Source: Candidatus Hodarchaeota archaeon (GTDB lineage Archaea; Asgardarchaeota; Heimdallarchaeia; Hodarchaeales; YT1-039). Taken from it: a DNA stretch of 17,161 nucleotides. A model generated the notes under the pieces. That model saw nothing but the letters and a program-made list of their open reading frames with translations. It searched no databases and was not told the DNA's origin. The stretch spans positions 1 to 17,161 of the forward strand of contig JAEOTF010000249.1 in NCBI GenBank assembly GCA_016840025.1, in the 5' to 3' direction. Below, one piece after another: positions 1 through 8,154 of this stretch; the stretch's first letter is position 1; each line of letters starts with the position of its first letter. A program made the translations under genes and the position numbers.

Positions 1-1863
1 GATAGCAATGTTGGAGGGTATTTTGGGCCATACATGAAATTTTCGGGATTTGATGCCTTGGAAATCCAGGGTAAGGCTGAAAAAGACGTAGTGATCTTTA
101 TTAACAGCGATGACAACGTAATCCAAATCATTGACGCTAGTGACGTTCCTGATGAAGCCCATCTCAGTTCAGAGCAGCTAACGGAAAAGTATGCAAAAGA
201 AAACACAGATCCTGAGAAAAGAAGAGTGGCTGTTGTATCTTCAGGACCGGGAGCAAAGCATAGTAACTGGGGAATGCTGAATTTCTCTTGGTATCATCTG
301 AGAAGAAAAATCGTTCACAACAAACAAGCAGGACGAGGCGGAATTGGAACAGTATTCCGAGATAAAAAAATCAAAGCAATTGTATGTCGATCACCAAAGG
401 TTGATGGCAAGATCAACAATCCTGCAGAGCCGGAAGCATTGAGAGAGGTTGCAAAACTACACAGCAGTGAGATAAGAGAATATGATCCATTACAAAACGA
501 GATGCGGGTCGTGGGAACCGGGCACTTACCGGAGATCATGAACGATTTTGATCTACTACCAACAGAAAATTTCCGTTTTGGGGCTCACCCCACCAGTAAA
601 GGGGATGATTTTCCTTACACTCGCGCAGTATGGGGAAAAATTTATTCGGATACAGGAAAAGGGCTCGATAACTGCTGGTATGGATGTACAGTGAGTTGTT
701 CTCACTATATTGCCACCCATAAAGTCTTAACAGGTCCCTTTAAGGGACAAGAAGTTAAGGTGGATGGTCCGGAGTATGAAACTATTGCCGGCTGTGGATC
801 AAACTGGGGTGTTTGGGAGCCAAAATGGGTAAATGAAGCCAACTTTTACTGTGACACCTATGGGCTTGACACAATTTCTGTAGGCACTGGTATTGCATTT
901 ATCATGGAGTGCTATGAAGCAGAGATCTTAAACAAAGAAATTACTGGTGGATTAGAACTTACATTTGGAAATGCAGAAGCTGCAATGGAAATCATCCATC
1001 AAATTGCTAAAGGAGAAGGCTTCGGAGTAATTGTTGGAAAAGGTATCCGAAAAATGAAAAAGGTATTCGCTGAAAAATACGGTGCAGATCCTCAATTCTT
1101 GCAGGATATCGGCATGGAACACAAAGGTCTCGAATTCAGCGAGTATGTAACAAAAGAATCGCTTGCTCAACAAGGTGGCTATGGATTAACCCTCAAAGGG
1201 CCGCAGCACGACGAGGCGTGGCTCATCTTCGAAGATCAGGTCAGAAATAACATCCCTACGTTCGAGGCGAAAGCAGAAGCTCTTGCATGGTTTCCTTTCT
1301 GGCGAACATGGTTTGGATTAAATGGACTATGCAAGCTGCCATGGAATGATATTGTCCCACCAGATAATACGGACAATCCCACGGAACCACTAACTCTGCC
1401 AAATGCACGAGCTAAGATCCCCAAGCATGTGGAATGGTATGCAAGATACTTTTCAACGGTTACAGGACATAAATCAGGACCAGAGGACTTAATTAGAATG
1501 TCAGAACGAGTATACAATTTCCAACGAATTTTCTGCATTAGACAAGGTGAAGGATTACGGAAAAACGATTCAAATTTCCCCTATCGTGCGATGGGTCCTG
1601 TTACTGCTGTTGAATATGAAAGTCGAGTAGAACGCTACGATAAACAGCTGAAAGAGGACGTTGGTGTTGATCCCGCTGGGAAATCTGTTGAAGAAAAAAT
1701 CGCTGCATTACGCAAGTACAGGGAAAGACAATACGTAGAGTTACAGGATGCAGTCTATACACGCCGTGGTTGGAGTTCCAAAGGATGCCCCACCATTGAA
1801 AAAGTCAAAGAACTGGGGATCGATTTTAACGACGTCATAAAAATAATTCAACCATATCAGTGA
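1..1863 (+). CDS. Aldehyde ferredoxin oxidoreductase family protein (tungsten enzyme), 5' end cut off by the window
   Basis: The frame is open from base 1, and the first codons (SNVGGYFGP, then KFSGFDA and IQGKA) match the family's conserved SNSGGYFGPELKFAGYDA region, so the gene begins outside the window and the ATG at 34 is internal. About 620 residues are visible; by family comparison roughly 90-100 N-terminal residues are missing. Family members oxidise aldehydes (or reduce related acids) with a tungsto-bispterin cofactor and one [4Fe-4S] cluster, passing electrons to ferredoxin in the cytoplasm. Counting from base 1, candidate cluster ligands are C225, C229, C233 and the distal C444 in GLCKLPW. 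The first three are spaced CX3CX3C, whereas typical AORs have CX2CX3C. The AGRGGIGTVFRDKKIKAI block matches the conserved pterin-binding part. The substrate cannot be told from sequence. The next gene, thiR, is convergent and unrelated. Confidence 0.93.
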   Translation, partial: DSNVGGYFGPYMKFSGFDALEIQGKAEKDVVIFINSDDNVIQIIDASDVPDEAHLSSEQLTEKYAKENTDPEKRRVAVVSSGPGAKHSNWGMLNFSWYHLRRKIVHNKQAGRGGIGTVFRDKKIKAIVCRSPKVDGKINNPAEPEALREVAKLHSSEIREYDPLQNEMRVVGTGHLPEIMNDFDLLPTENFRFGAHPTSKGDDFPYTRAVWGKIYSDTGKGLDNCWYGCTVSCSHYIATHKVLTGPFKGQEVKVDGPEYETIAGCGSNWGVWEPKWVNEANFYCDTYGLDTISVGTGIAFIMECYEAEILNKEITGGLELTFGNAEAAMEIIHQIAKGEGFGVIVGKGIRKMKKVFAEKYGADPQFLQDIGMEHKGLEFSEYVTKESLAQQGGYGLTLKGPQHDEAWLIFEDQVRNNIPTFEAKAEALAWFPFWRTWFGLNGLCKLPWNDIVPPDNTDNPTEPLTLPNARAKIPKHVEWYARYFSTVTGHKSGPEDLIRMSERVYNFQRIFCIRQGEGLRKNDSNFPYRAMGPVTAVEYESRVERYDKQLKEDVGVDPAGKSVEEKIAALRKYRERQYVELQDAVYTRRGWSSKGCPTIEKVKELGIDFNDVIKIIQPYQ

Positions 1864-1885
1864 ACTAGTATAGCTTAAAGAACAG

Positions 1886-1922
1886 AACTTCTTCCAGAAG
1901 TTACTGATTCTCCTAATTTTTT
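1886..1922 (+). terminator. Hairpin plus T-tract after the oxidoreductase gene
   Basis: A perfect 7-bp inverted repeat, AACTTCT (1886-1892) and AGAAGTT (1896-1902) with a 3-base loop, starts 22 bases after the stop codon. It is followed by six Ts at 1917-1922. Archaeal termination depends mainly on the T-tract; the hairpin may be incidental or protect the RNA 3' end. Confidence 0.55.
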
Positions 1923-1936
1923 CCTTTAAACTAGCC

Positions 1937-2848
1937 CTAGATTAAATTTAACAGATTTTCTATATGTTTGATCATTGTTAAGGGACGTTCACCAAAGAAA
2001 TAAGCTACAGATTCAAATCCAGGACTACCTAGGTCAGCAAGCACATTTAATTGTGCTAGGTGGTTTGTTTCAGCTAGTTGGGTTAAAGTGCCATCCCAAT
2101 TCTGATCGGCTCCTTGAGTTTCAATCACAATAGTGTTCATTTTGCGGAATGCGGCTCTTATTTCATCTGTATTTCGAATACATATCACCGTGCGTTCTGT
2201 AGGTTTCGTTTTCATTCTTTCAAGTAAAATTTGGGAGGATGTCTTACTAATACCGAATTCCGGAGCAGCCATCTTAACAACTTTGGTTTTAACTTTTATT
2301 AACCTTCCCGGAAGGGTTGCGATATCTTCATTCCCTTTGGCTTCTTTTAAAGCAAATGCTATCTGCATTCCTATCTGCGGTACAATTGTATGAATATTAT
2401 GGAGGTTTAACAAAATTTCGCTTGCTTGATTAAGTTCGTCTATTATCTCGGCCTTTCCCAGGATTTCTTTCTCACTTATCGATGGAAGACAGGCGCTACA
2501 AGTAGTAGATAAGTCAGAGAGTGATTCTCGATGATAGTGACAGAAGGGACCCAAAAGCCTTAGACTATGACACGCCGAACATAGTGTTCTAATTATTTGT
2601 TCTGGGCCGGTATTGTCTTTTATTTGTTTTAAAATTTGATTTGCAGTACTTTGTATCGTTTTATCATAATTCGAAGATTTAGCGGGTGATTTTGTCCGAA
2701 GATAATCATGAACGACAGGTTGAGACACTTTCAAGATCTTAGCAACTTGTGGTTGAGACATTCGAGTAGTATTAACTAATGATATAGCTACAGTTCGACG
2801 GATTTCTTTTAAAAAAGATCGGGAAAGCTTTTCACATGGTGGTCGCAT
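1937..2848 (-). CDS. thiR: ThiR-like thiamine regulator: HTH, Cys-rich segment and ThiN domain
   Basis: A 303-residue protein with an N-terminal helix-turn-helix (about residues 14-52; recognition part SQPQVAKILKVSQPVVHDYL), a cysteine/histidine segment (C90, C93, C103, H106, C117, C120) that may bind a metal, and a C-terminal ThiN domain (about 130-303). The ThiN part shows VPQIGMQIAFAL, a TLPGRLIKV stretch and APEFGIS, as in the thiamine-phosphate synthase ThiN domain of archaeal ThiDN. In archaea the HTH-ThiN fusion is the ThiR family, which senses thiamine (phosphate) and controls thiamine genes. Being divergent from thiBPQ supports this: it should regulate the transporter and probably itself. 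The ATG at 2848 is preceded by GGGTGG eight bases upstream. Family assignment is secure; ligand and mode of action are inferred. Confidence 0.88.
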   Translation of the reverse strand: MRPPCEKLSRSFLKEIRRTVAISLVNTTRMSQPQVAKILKVSQPVVHDYLRTKSPAKSSNYDKTIQSTANQILKQIKDNTGPEQIIRTLCSACHSLRLLGPFCHYHRESLSDLSTTCSACLPSISEKEILGKAEIIDELNQASEILLNLHNIHTIVPQIGMQIAFALKEAKGNEDIATLPGRLIKVKTKVVKMAAPEFGISKTSSQILLERMKTKPTERTVICIRNTDEIRAAFRKMNTIVIETQGADQNWDGTLTQLAETNHLAQLNVLADLGSPGFESVAYFFGERPLTMIKHIENLLNLI

Positions 2849-2849
2849 T

Positions 2850-2890
2850 TATAGCCACCCTATAATGTGATAGCTATAGACTTTTAAAAG
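2850..2890 (-). promoter_or_regulatory. Predicted thiR promoter with inverted repeat, candidate ThiR operator
   Basis: On the minus strand the palindrome CTTTTAAAAG (2881-2890) is a TATA-like element about 32 bases before the thiR start. Between it and the start lies an imperfect inverted repeat: TATAGC at 2850-2855 and GCTATA at 2873-2878 on the + strand, with CAC/GTG inside each arm at a slightly different spacing. The repeat covers the expected transcription start and leader of thiR, where a repressor would act, and also lies upstream of the thiB TATA box. That ThiR binds here is inference. Confidence 0.45.
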
Positions 2891-2911
2891 CATTTGTTGT
2901 CTTATTACTTC

Positions 2912-2918
2912 TATAAAT
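2912..2918 (+). promoter_or_regulatory. TATA box of the thiBPQ operon
   Basis: TATAAAT lies 30 bases before the TTG start of thiB, which would put the transcription start near 2938 and leave a leader of about 10 bases. GTGAT at 2939-2943, five bases before the TTG, can pair with the archaeal anti-Shine-Dalgarno sequence. Confidence 0.5.
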
Positions 2919-2948
2919 TTTCTTAGCAAAGACAGAGTGTGATGAATT

Positions 2949-4136
2949 TTGGGGTTAAATGGGCTTCGATCTTCAAAAATACTTGCGAAAAATAATAGGA
3001 CTACAATTGTAGGGATTATAGCTGTTATATTAGTGACTAGTATACTAATTCTATTTGCTTTCAGTATATTTAGCGGCTCCAAGGCAACAAAACTGACAAT
3101 ATATACCTATGAGAGCTTAATAAATTGGGGATTAGATCCGAAAGCGGCTAATACAATAGTTTTTGATACATTTGAAGATATGCATGGAATTGAAATTGAA
3201 CTTCGGTATTTTTCAGAGGCTACTGATCTTCTGACAGTTGCTATACAAGAAAAGAATGACCCTCAGGCGGATATTATCATAGGACTGGATAATATTCTAG
3301 TTTTTGAGGCAAAGAAACAGAATCTCTTCCAACAATATAACTCATCTATGCTTACACACATCAACCCTGAACTCATCAATGCACTAGATCCTGAGCACTA
3401 TCTACTACCGTATGATTATGGATCTATTGCTTTATATTACAACGCAGAACATTTCAATGAGACATATGGACTGGATAAATCCTATTTTGATCAAATCAAG
3501 TTGGTTGATCTACTTGATCCAATGATTGCAAGAGAATTAATTCTTATAGACCCAACAAGTAGTTCTACAGGACTTTCCTTTTTCCTATGGACTATCGGTG
3601 TGTGTGAGTATACCCCGGAGGGACAAAAACCGGATAAGAATTGGCAGCAATGGTGGGAAGAAATAGATGAATACCTCCAAATCGAAGCCTCTTGGACAGA
3701 TGCTTTCAATGCAATCTATTCTGGGACTACAAATCGGCATATGGTGATCAGTTATGCTACTGACGGAGCCTATAACATGCTTTTCTACAATAGCACCGAT
3801 TTGACAGCCTGTCTCACTCATGAAAATGGACAAACAGGCGATAATGGTTATGCGTGGCTACAGGTGGAGGGTTTGGGGATTGTAAAAGGCACCAAGCAGT
3901 TAGAACTCGCTAAGAAGTTTGTTGACTGGTTTCTCGGACCAACTGCCCAAGCAGTTCTACCTCTCAACCAATGGATGTATCCTGCGAACAGTGAAGTGGT
4001 TTTACCGCCTGAATACGATTATGCAGTCAACATTAGCAAAGTTGAGTCATTAAATGCTTTAGTGCCGACAGCAGATATTGAAAATAATTTAGAATCCTGG
4101 TTAGATACATGGGAACTAATTGTGATTGGAGGTTAG
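2949..4136 (+). CDS. thiB: Thiamine ABC transporter, membrane-anchored substrate-binding protein
   Basis: A 395-residue extracellular solute-binding protein of the ThiB/TbpA family, which captures thiamine (and its phosphates) outside the cell and hands it to ThiP. Residues 1-18 are basic and 19-40 form one hydrophobic segment, either an uncleaved anchor or a signal peptide; there is no lipobox cysteine. The mature part follows E. coli ThiB closely: YTYES (52-56), IIGLDN (110-115), LPYDYG (153-158), DPTSSSTGLSFFLW (201-214), SWTDAF (248-253), SYATDGAYNML (268-278), LQVEGLGI and NQWMYP (340-345). W249, Y269, Y275 and W342 fall where E. coli ThiB has aromatic residues holding thiamine. The start is TTG; no in-frame ATG exists upstream, and this start gives a sensible signal segment. 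First gene of the operon, 74 bases before thiP. Confidence 0.92.
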   Translation: MGLNGLRSSKILAKNNRTTIVGIIAVILVTSILILFAFSIFSGSKATKLTIYTYESLINWGLDPKAANTIVFDTFEDMHGIEIELRYFSEATDLLTVAIQEKNDPQADIIIGLDNILVFEAKKQNLFQQYNSSMLTHINPELINALDPEHYLLPYDYGSIALYYNAEHFNETYGLDKSYFDQIKLVDLLDPMIARELILIDPTSSSTGLSFFLWTIGVCEYTPEGQKPDKNWQQWWEEIDEYLQIEASWTDAFNAIYSGTTNRHMVISYATDGAYNMLFYNSTDLTACLTHENGQTGDNGYAWLQVEGLGIVKGTKQLELAKKFVDWFLGPTAQAVLPLNQWMYPANSEVVLPPEYDYAVNISKVESLNALVPTADIENNLESWLDTWELIVIGG

Positions 4137-4210
4137 TGCGAAATTAAGACTGAAACAGATGTCACAAAGAAAACCTGTGGAGTAATTGAATCGAAGGAGA
4201 ATTCCTTCCC

Positions 4211-5929
4211 GTGAATAGTAAAAATGGGTTTCAAAAATACGTTATTGCAGTATTTCTAACCTTTCCGTTCCTTTTTTTCGTTGTGTTTTTTTATTGGCCT
4301 CTATTTACGATTCTCGGAGACTCTATCCTAACTGATGAAGGGACACTAACCAATCAATATCTTTTAACAGTGATTAATGATAGATTAAATCGCCGATTTT
4401 TTCTCTTTACATTCCAACAAACGTTAGTAAGTGTGTTTTTTTCCTTGTTAATGGGGCTCCCTGGAGCCTATATTTTTGCAAAATACCGATTCCGAGGTGA
4501 TTCACTTCTTAAGAACCTTTTGACTGTTCCATTTGTACTTCCTCCAATTGTAGTGGTACTAGGATTTATTTTGGCATTTGGTCCAGAAGGAATGGTGAAT
4601 GGGTTGTGGAAAGAGGTTAGTGGATCAAATGACCCATTAATTGACATTTACAAAACATTCTGGGGAATTATCCTAGCGCATACATTTTATAATGCGAGTG
4701 TGTTTATTCGAGTAGTGGGAGCAGGATGGGAACAGCTTGATCCGGAGTTTGAAGAGGTAGCTACGACACTTGGAAGTTCAAAATCTCAAATTTTCCTGAA
4801 GATCACACTTCCACGTCTTTTTCCAAGTCTTTTAGCTGCTTCGGTAATTGTATTTCTTTATTGTTTTACTAGTTTTGCGATTGTTTATTCTATTGGAGGA
4901 ATACACTTCCAAACTTTGGAGACCAGGATTTACACCACCACACAAGCCTTCTGGAAAGAGGATAGATTTCATTTAGGTGCAGCGTTGGCATTAATCCAAT
5001 TATTCATCTGTATAGTGCTTGCATGGATTTATGCTAAACAAAGTGAACAAATTCGAGGAGAAAAAGCGGGATATAAAGCAATCCAACAAAAAAAATTTCT
5101 TTTCTCAGAAAAGGTAGGGCTTGCACGAAAAATAGGAGCAGCGGGATATTTCATGTTTTTAGGTTTGATAATACTTTTCCCCATTGCAACCATTATTCTA
5201 ACCTCGCTGGTTTCAAAAGATGGAAACATCAGCCTTCAAGCATACATGGATATCTTAATAGAAGAACATAATCCTTTTTTAGGGGCATCTCCTCGTTTAC
5301 AAATCCTTAATACTCTGACATTTTCAATTCTCACGACGATTGGGGCAACATTCCTCGCTTTGGTGGCTGCCTATGCTCTAAACAGTATCGGTACAGCTAA
5401 TACATTTAGAATTACAAGTCGTCGTCTTTTAATAATTTTTACACTTATTCCCATGGCTTCATCGAATATAACCTTCGCATTAGGATTTCTTAGAACATTC
5501 GGAAATACATTAATGAAAGCTGATAATATTTGGATATCAATCGTTTTAGCTCACATTCTTGTAGCCTTTCCATTTGCTAATAGAAGTATTAACGCATCTT
5601 TAGAAGCACAAAATCCGGAATATCGGCAGATTGCCGCAACACTTGGAGCATCACGATTTGAAACGCTAATAAAGATTGAACTCCCACTTATATTGCCGGG
5701 TATTATCGCAGCAGCAACATTTTCCTTTGCCATAAGCATGGGTGAATTTGGGGCCACTTATTTTATCTCAAGCCCCGAATATTCAACTATAAGTGTGGGA
5801 ATTTATCGATTTCTAGATATGCGGCAAATGCAGACGTCAGCCGCAATGGCAGTACTTCTTATAGTAGTTTGTGTAAGTGCTTTTCTTATTGTAGAAAGGT
5901 TAGGACGTGTGGAACGAATCTTGGGCTAA
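4211..5929 (+). CDS. thiP: Thiamine ABC transporter, fused permease
   Basis: A 572-residue inner-membrane permease made of two homologous halves, each with about six membrane helices; E. coli ThiP (536 residues) has the same layout. It forms the channel between ThiB and the ATPase ThiQ. Each half carries the cytoplasmic EAA loop that docks the ATPase: EEVATTLGSSKSQIFLKITLP from residue 181 and QIAATLGASRFETLIKIELP from residue 473, with the conserved Gly at 188 and 479. Helix 1 is around residues 13-35. The start is GTG, with AAGGAG about 11 bases upstream; no in-frame ATG competes. The fused two-domain form fits ThiP (and Fbp-type permeases); the neighbouring thiB and thiR decide for thiamine. 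Confidence 0.92.
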   Translation: MNSKNGFQKYVIAVFLTFPFLFFVVFFYWPLFTILGDSILTDEGTLTNQYLLTVINDRLNRRFFLFTFQQTLVSVFFSLLMGLPGAYIFAKYRFRGDSLLKNLLTVPFVLPPIVVVLGFILAFGPEGMVNGLWKEVSGSNDPLIDIYKTFWGIILAHTFYNASVFIRVVGAGWEQLDPEFEEVATTLGSSKSQIFLKITLPRLFPSLLAASVIVFLYCFTSFAIVYSIGGIHFQTLETRIYTTTQAFWKEDRFHLGAALALIQLFICIVLAWIYAKQSEQIRGEKAGYKAIQQKKFLFSEKVGLARKIGAAGYFMFLGLIILFPIATIILTSLVSKDGNISLQAYMDILIEEHNPFLGASPRLQILNTLTFSILTTIGATFLALVAAYALNSIGTANTFRITSRRLLIIFTLIPMASSNITFALGFLRTFGNTLMKADNIWISIVLAHILVAFPFANRSINASLEAQNPEYRQIAATLGASRFETLIKIELPLILPGIIAAATFSFAISMGEFGATYFISSPEYSTISVGIYRFLDMRQMQTSAAMAVLLIVVCVSAFLIVERLGRVERILG

Positions 5930-5976
5930 TAAAACTTTTCAATATTAGTAAGGTAAGTTCCAGGCAGAGGATTGAC

Positions 5977-7068
5977 TTGGTTAAGGTTGAAATTGAAGAG
6001 TTAGGGCTTTCGTTTGGGTCTCAAATTGCTCTTGAAGATGTCTCTTTTCAAGTAGCTCATGGAGATTTAGCTATAATTCTTGGACCATCGGGATGTGGAA
6101 AAACAACCCTTCTCAAACTAATTGCAGGTATCCTCGAACCTGATCATGGTGCTATCTATTTCGATAAAAAGCTTATAAACCACATTCCATCCAAGGAACG
6201 TAATGTAGGGTATGTTCCTCAAAATTTAGCTTTATTTCCTCACCTTACAGTAGAAAAAAACATCCAATTTGGGCTTGATGCACGACATTGGTCTATTGCA
6301 GAGAAAAAAGAACGACTTAAATTTCTTATTAAGCTGGGTAGCCTTCGTGGTCTTGAATCACGGTTCCCTCATCAAATAAGCGGTGGTCAACAACAACGAG
6401 TAGCTCTTCTTAGAGCACTTGCACCTAACCCATCTGTCCTTTTACTTGATGAACCGCTTAGTTCATTAGATACACAACTTCGGGAGAAAGTAAAATGGGA
6501 TTTAAGACTGATTCAACAGGAAACAGAAACCACAACGATCATGGTTACTCATGATCAAGTGGATGCAAGGGCAATTTCCGATTACATCGTCTTTATTAAT
6601 GAGGGGCTGGTCATTCAGAAAGGTCAACCGACAGATATACTTCAGAAAATGAAAGGATACTCTGTTGCCAGTATTATGGGTGTACCAAATCTATTAAAAC
6701 TACACAATATAACAGAGACGAAAGAAGGGGTTAATCTCGGTACAGACATTGGGATCATTCATATGAACAAGATTCGGTTCCCACAACAAGAAAATAATGA
6801 TCTAAGCATTACTATTGACCCTCAACAAATAGAATTAGAAGTTTATGACCCGAAAAAGCAAGTAATTGATTCTAGAGGAACTAATCAATTTGATGCTAAA
6901 GTTCTTTCAATTGAAAGCCATGAAAAAGGGAAGTTGATTAATGTTGAAACACAAGGCACGATTGTAAGGATAATCTCATCTTCTTTGGAACTTATCGAAC
7001 GATTAAAAGTTGGTGACCAAGTGAAAATATTTATACAGCCTCATTCGCTTAAGTTAATAGGATTATAG
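5977..7068 (+). CDS. thiQ: Thiamine ABC transporter, ATP-binding protein
   Basis: An ABC ATPase that drives ThiP, 363 residues from the chosen start. Walker A GPSGCGKTT is at 36-44, the Q-loop Q82 in VGYVPQNLALFPH, the signature SGGQQQR at 135-141, Walker B LLLDEP at 155-160, the D-loop SSLD at 162-165 and the switch H192. Residues from about 270 on form a TOBE-like domain, as in CysA/PotA/Fbp-type ATPases; E. coli ThiQ is shorter (232 residues) and lacks it. The frame is open back to a TTG at 5869 inside thiP, but that extension (MCKCFSYCRK) is unlike any ABC protein. TTG at 5977 is preferred because GAGG (5967-5970) lies six bases before it and the protein then begins with the usual first strand. 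The gap after thiP is 47 bases. Confidence 0.9.
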   Translation: MVKVEIEELGLSFGSQIALEDVSFQVAHGDLAIILGPSGCGKTTLLKLIAGILEPDHGAIYFDKKLINHIPSKERNVGYVPQNLALFPHLTVEKNIQFGLDARHWSIAEKKERLKFLIKLGSLRGLESRFPHQISGGQQQRVALLRALAPNPSVLLLDEPLSSLDTQLREKVKWDLRLIQQETETTTIMVTHDQVDARAISDYIVFINEGLVIQKGQPTDILQKMKGYSVASIMGVPNLLKLHNITETKEGVNLGTDIGIIHMNKIRFPQQENNDLSITIDPQQIELEVYDPKKQVIDSRGTNQFDAKVLSIESHEKGKLINVETQGTIVRIISSSLELIERLKVGDQVKIFIQPHSLKLIGL

Positions 7069-7092
7069 ATAAAGCAAGTTGAAGGAAGAAGT

Positions 7093-8106
7093 ATGGCGAT
7101 CTTAACCCGAAAACTTGGTAGAAGTGGTATAGAAGTTAGTGCATTAGGATTAGGTTGTTGGGCTATTGGCGGACCTCTTTGGTACCTAAAAAACGATACA
7201 CGCCACCCTTTGAGCTATGGTAAGGTCAATGATGTTGATGCGATTCGAGCTATCCATCATGCGCTCGATTTTGGTGTCAATTTTTTCGATACTGCGGATG
7301 CATATGGTTGTGGGCATAGCGAGCGAGTTTTAGGTCAGGCATTAGAAGGACAACGCGATCAGGTCATCATCGCCACCAAGTTTGGTAATATATTCGATGA
7401 AAAGACCAGAACTTGGCTAGGTCATCCAGATGGTGCAATCACGCCCGAGTTCATCCATGAATCCTGTAAAATGAGCCTGAAACGTCTCAAAACAGACTAT
7501 ATCGATTTATATCAGTTTCATTGGGCAGTGTACGATGCTAACCTCGCATCTGACGTATTACCTGTCCTAGAAGACCTAGTAGATGAGGGAATGATTCGTT
7601 ATTATGGATGGAGCACACCTTATTCAAAGAGTGCGCGGGTATTTGTGGAAGGATCGCACTGTACGGCGATTCAATATAATTACAATATACTCGAACGCAA
7701 CCCCGACATGTTAGCCCTCTGTGAAGAATTTAATCAAGCTACTATCGCACGTGGACCATTCGCTATGGGACTTCTTACAGGGAAGTACAACCGAGATTCT
7801 AAAATGCCCGAGGACGATGTTCGCGCAGGATGGGATTTACAGCAAGGACGTCAAGCAAAACAGCTGGAGATGTTAGATATGATCCGTGAAATATTAACCA
7901 GAGACGAACGTACACTTGTTCAGGCTGCTTTAGGTTGGCTTTGGGCTCTTGGATCCAAAATTGTACCAATCCCGGGTTTTAAGAATGTAAGACAGATAGA
8001 AGATAGTGTAGAAGCACTCCAGTTTGGACCACTATTAGAGAAACAAATGCAGGAAATTGAGCAAACTTTGAAGGATTATTCAGAAGACTTGATCCTGCTT
8101 GATTAG
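7093..8106 (+). CDS. Aldo/keto reductase at the end of the thiamine transport operon
   Basis: A 337-residue NADPH-dependent oxidoreductase with the TIM-barrel AKR fold. The catalytic tetrad is complete: D66 and Y71 (DTADAY), K96 (ATKFGN) and H143 (YQFHW). The C-terminal VPIPGFKNVRQIEDSVEAL is the usual cofactor-binding part. Residues around 28-48, between GGPLW and VDAIRAI, form a longer N-terminal loop than in many relatives. The ATG has GAAGGAAG just upstream and follows thiQ by 24 bases on the same strand, so the gene is very probably cotranscribed with thiBPQ. A role in thiamine or B6-type aldehyde metabolism is only a guess from context; AKRs are often broad in substrate. Confidence 0.9.
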   Translation: MAILTRKLGRSGIEVSALGLGCWAIGGPLWYLKNDTRHPLSYGKVNDVDAIRAIHHALDFGVNFFDTADAYGCGHSERVLGQALEGQRDQVIIATKFGNIFDEKTRTWLGHPDGAITPEFIHESCKMSLKRLKTDYIDLYQFHWAVYDANLASDVLPVLEDLVDEGMIRYYGWSTPYSKSARVFVEGSHCTAIQYNYNILERNPDMLALCEEFNQATIARGPFAMGLLTGKYNRDSKMPEDDVRAGWDLQQGRQAKQLEMLDMIREILTRDERTLVQAALGWLWALGSKIVPIPGFKNVRQIEDSVEALQFGPLLEKQMQEIEQTLKDYSEDLILLD

Positions 8107-8119
8107 AGATTGCTTTGAG

Positions 8120-8125
8120 TTTTTT
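8120..8125 (+). terminator. T-tract ending the thiBPQ-AKR operon
   Basis: Six Ts begin 13 bases after the aldo/keto reductase stop codon, in the short gap between convergent genes. No strong hairpin is seen; archaeal termination needs only the T-tract. Confidence 0.45.
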
Positions 8126-8141
8126 ATAGCGTTTCTTGTGC

Positions 8142-8147
8142 AAAAAA
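8142..8147 (-). terminator. T-tract ending the kinase-like gene
   Basis: Six As on the + strand give a T-tract on the minus strand seven bases after the stop codon of the kinase-like gene. With the opposite tract at 8120-8125 it makes a back-to-back pair of terminators. Confidence 0.4.
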
Positions 8148-8154
8148 GGGATTA

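Noticed and set aside
2849..2948. TPP riboswitch upstream of thiB
   Set aside because: The expected leader is only about 10 bases and no CUGAGA-type THI-box core is present; control by ThiR fits better.
5869..5976. 36-codon N-terminal extension of thiQ from a TTG inside thiP
   Set aside because: The extension has no similarity to ABC ATPases, and the TTG at 5977 has a well-placed GAGG and gives a normal N-terminus.
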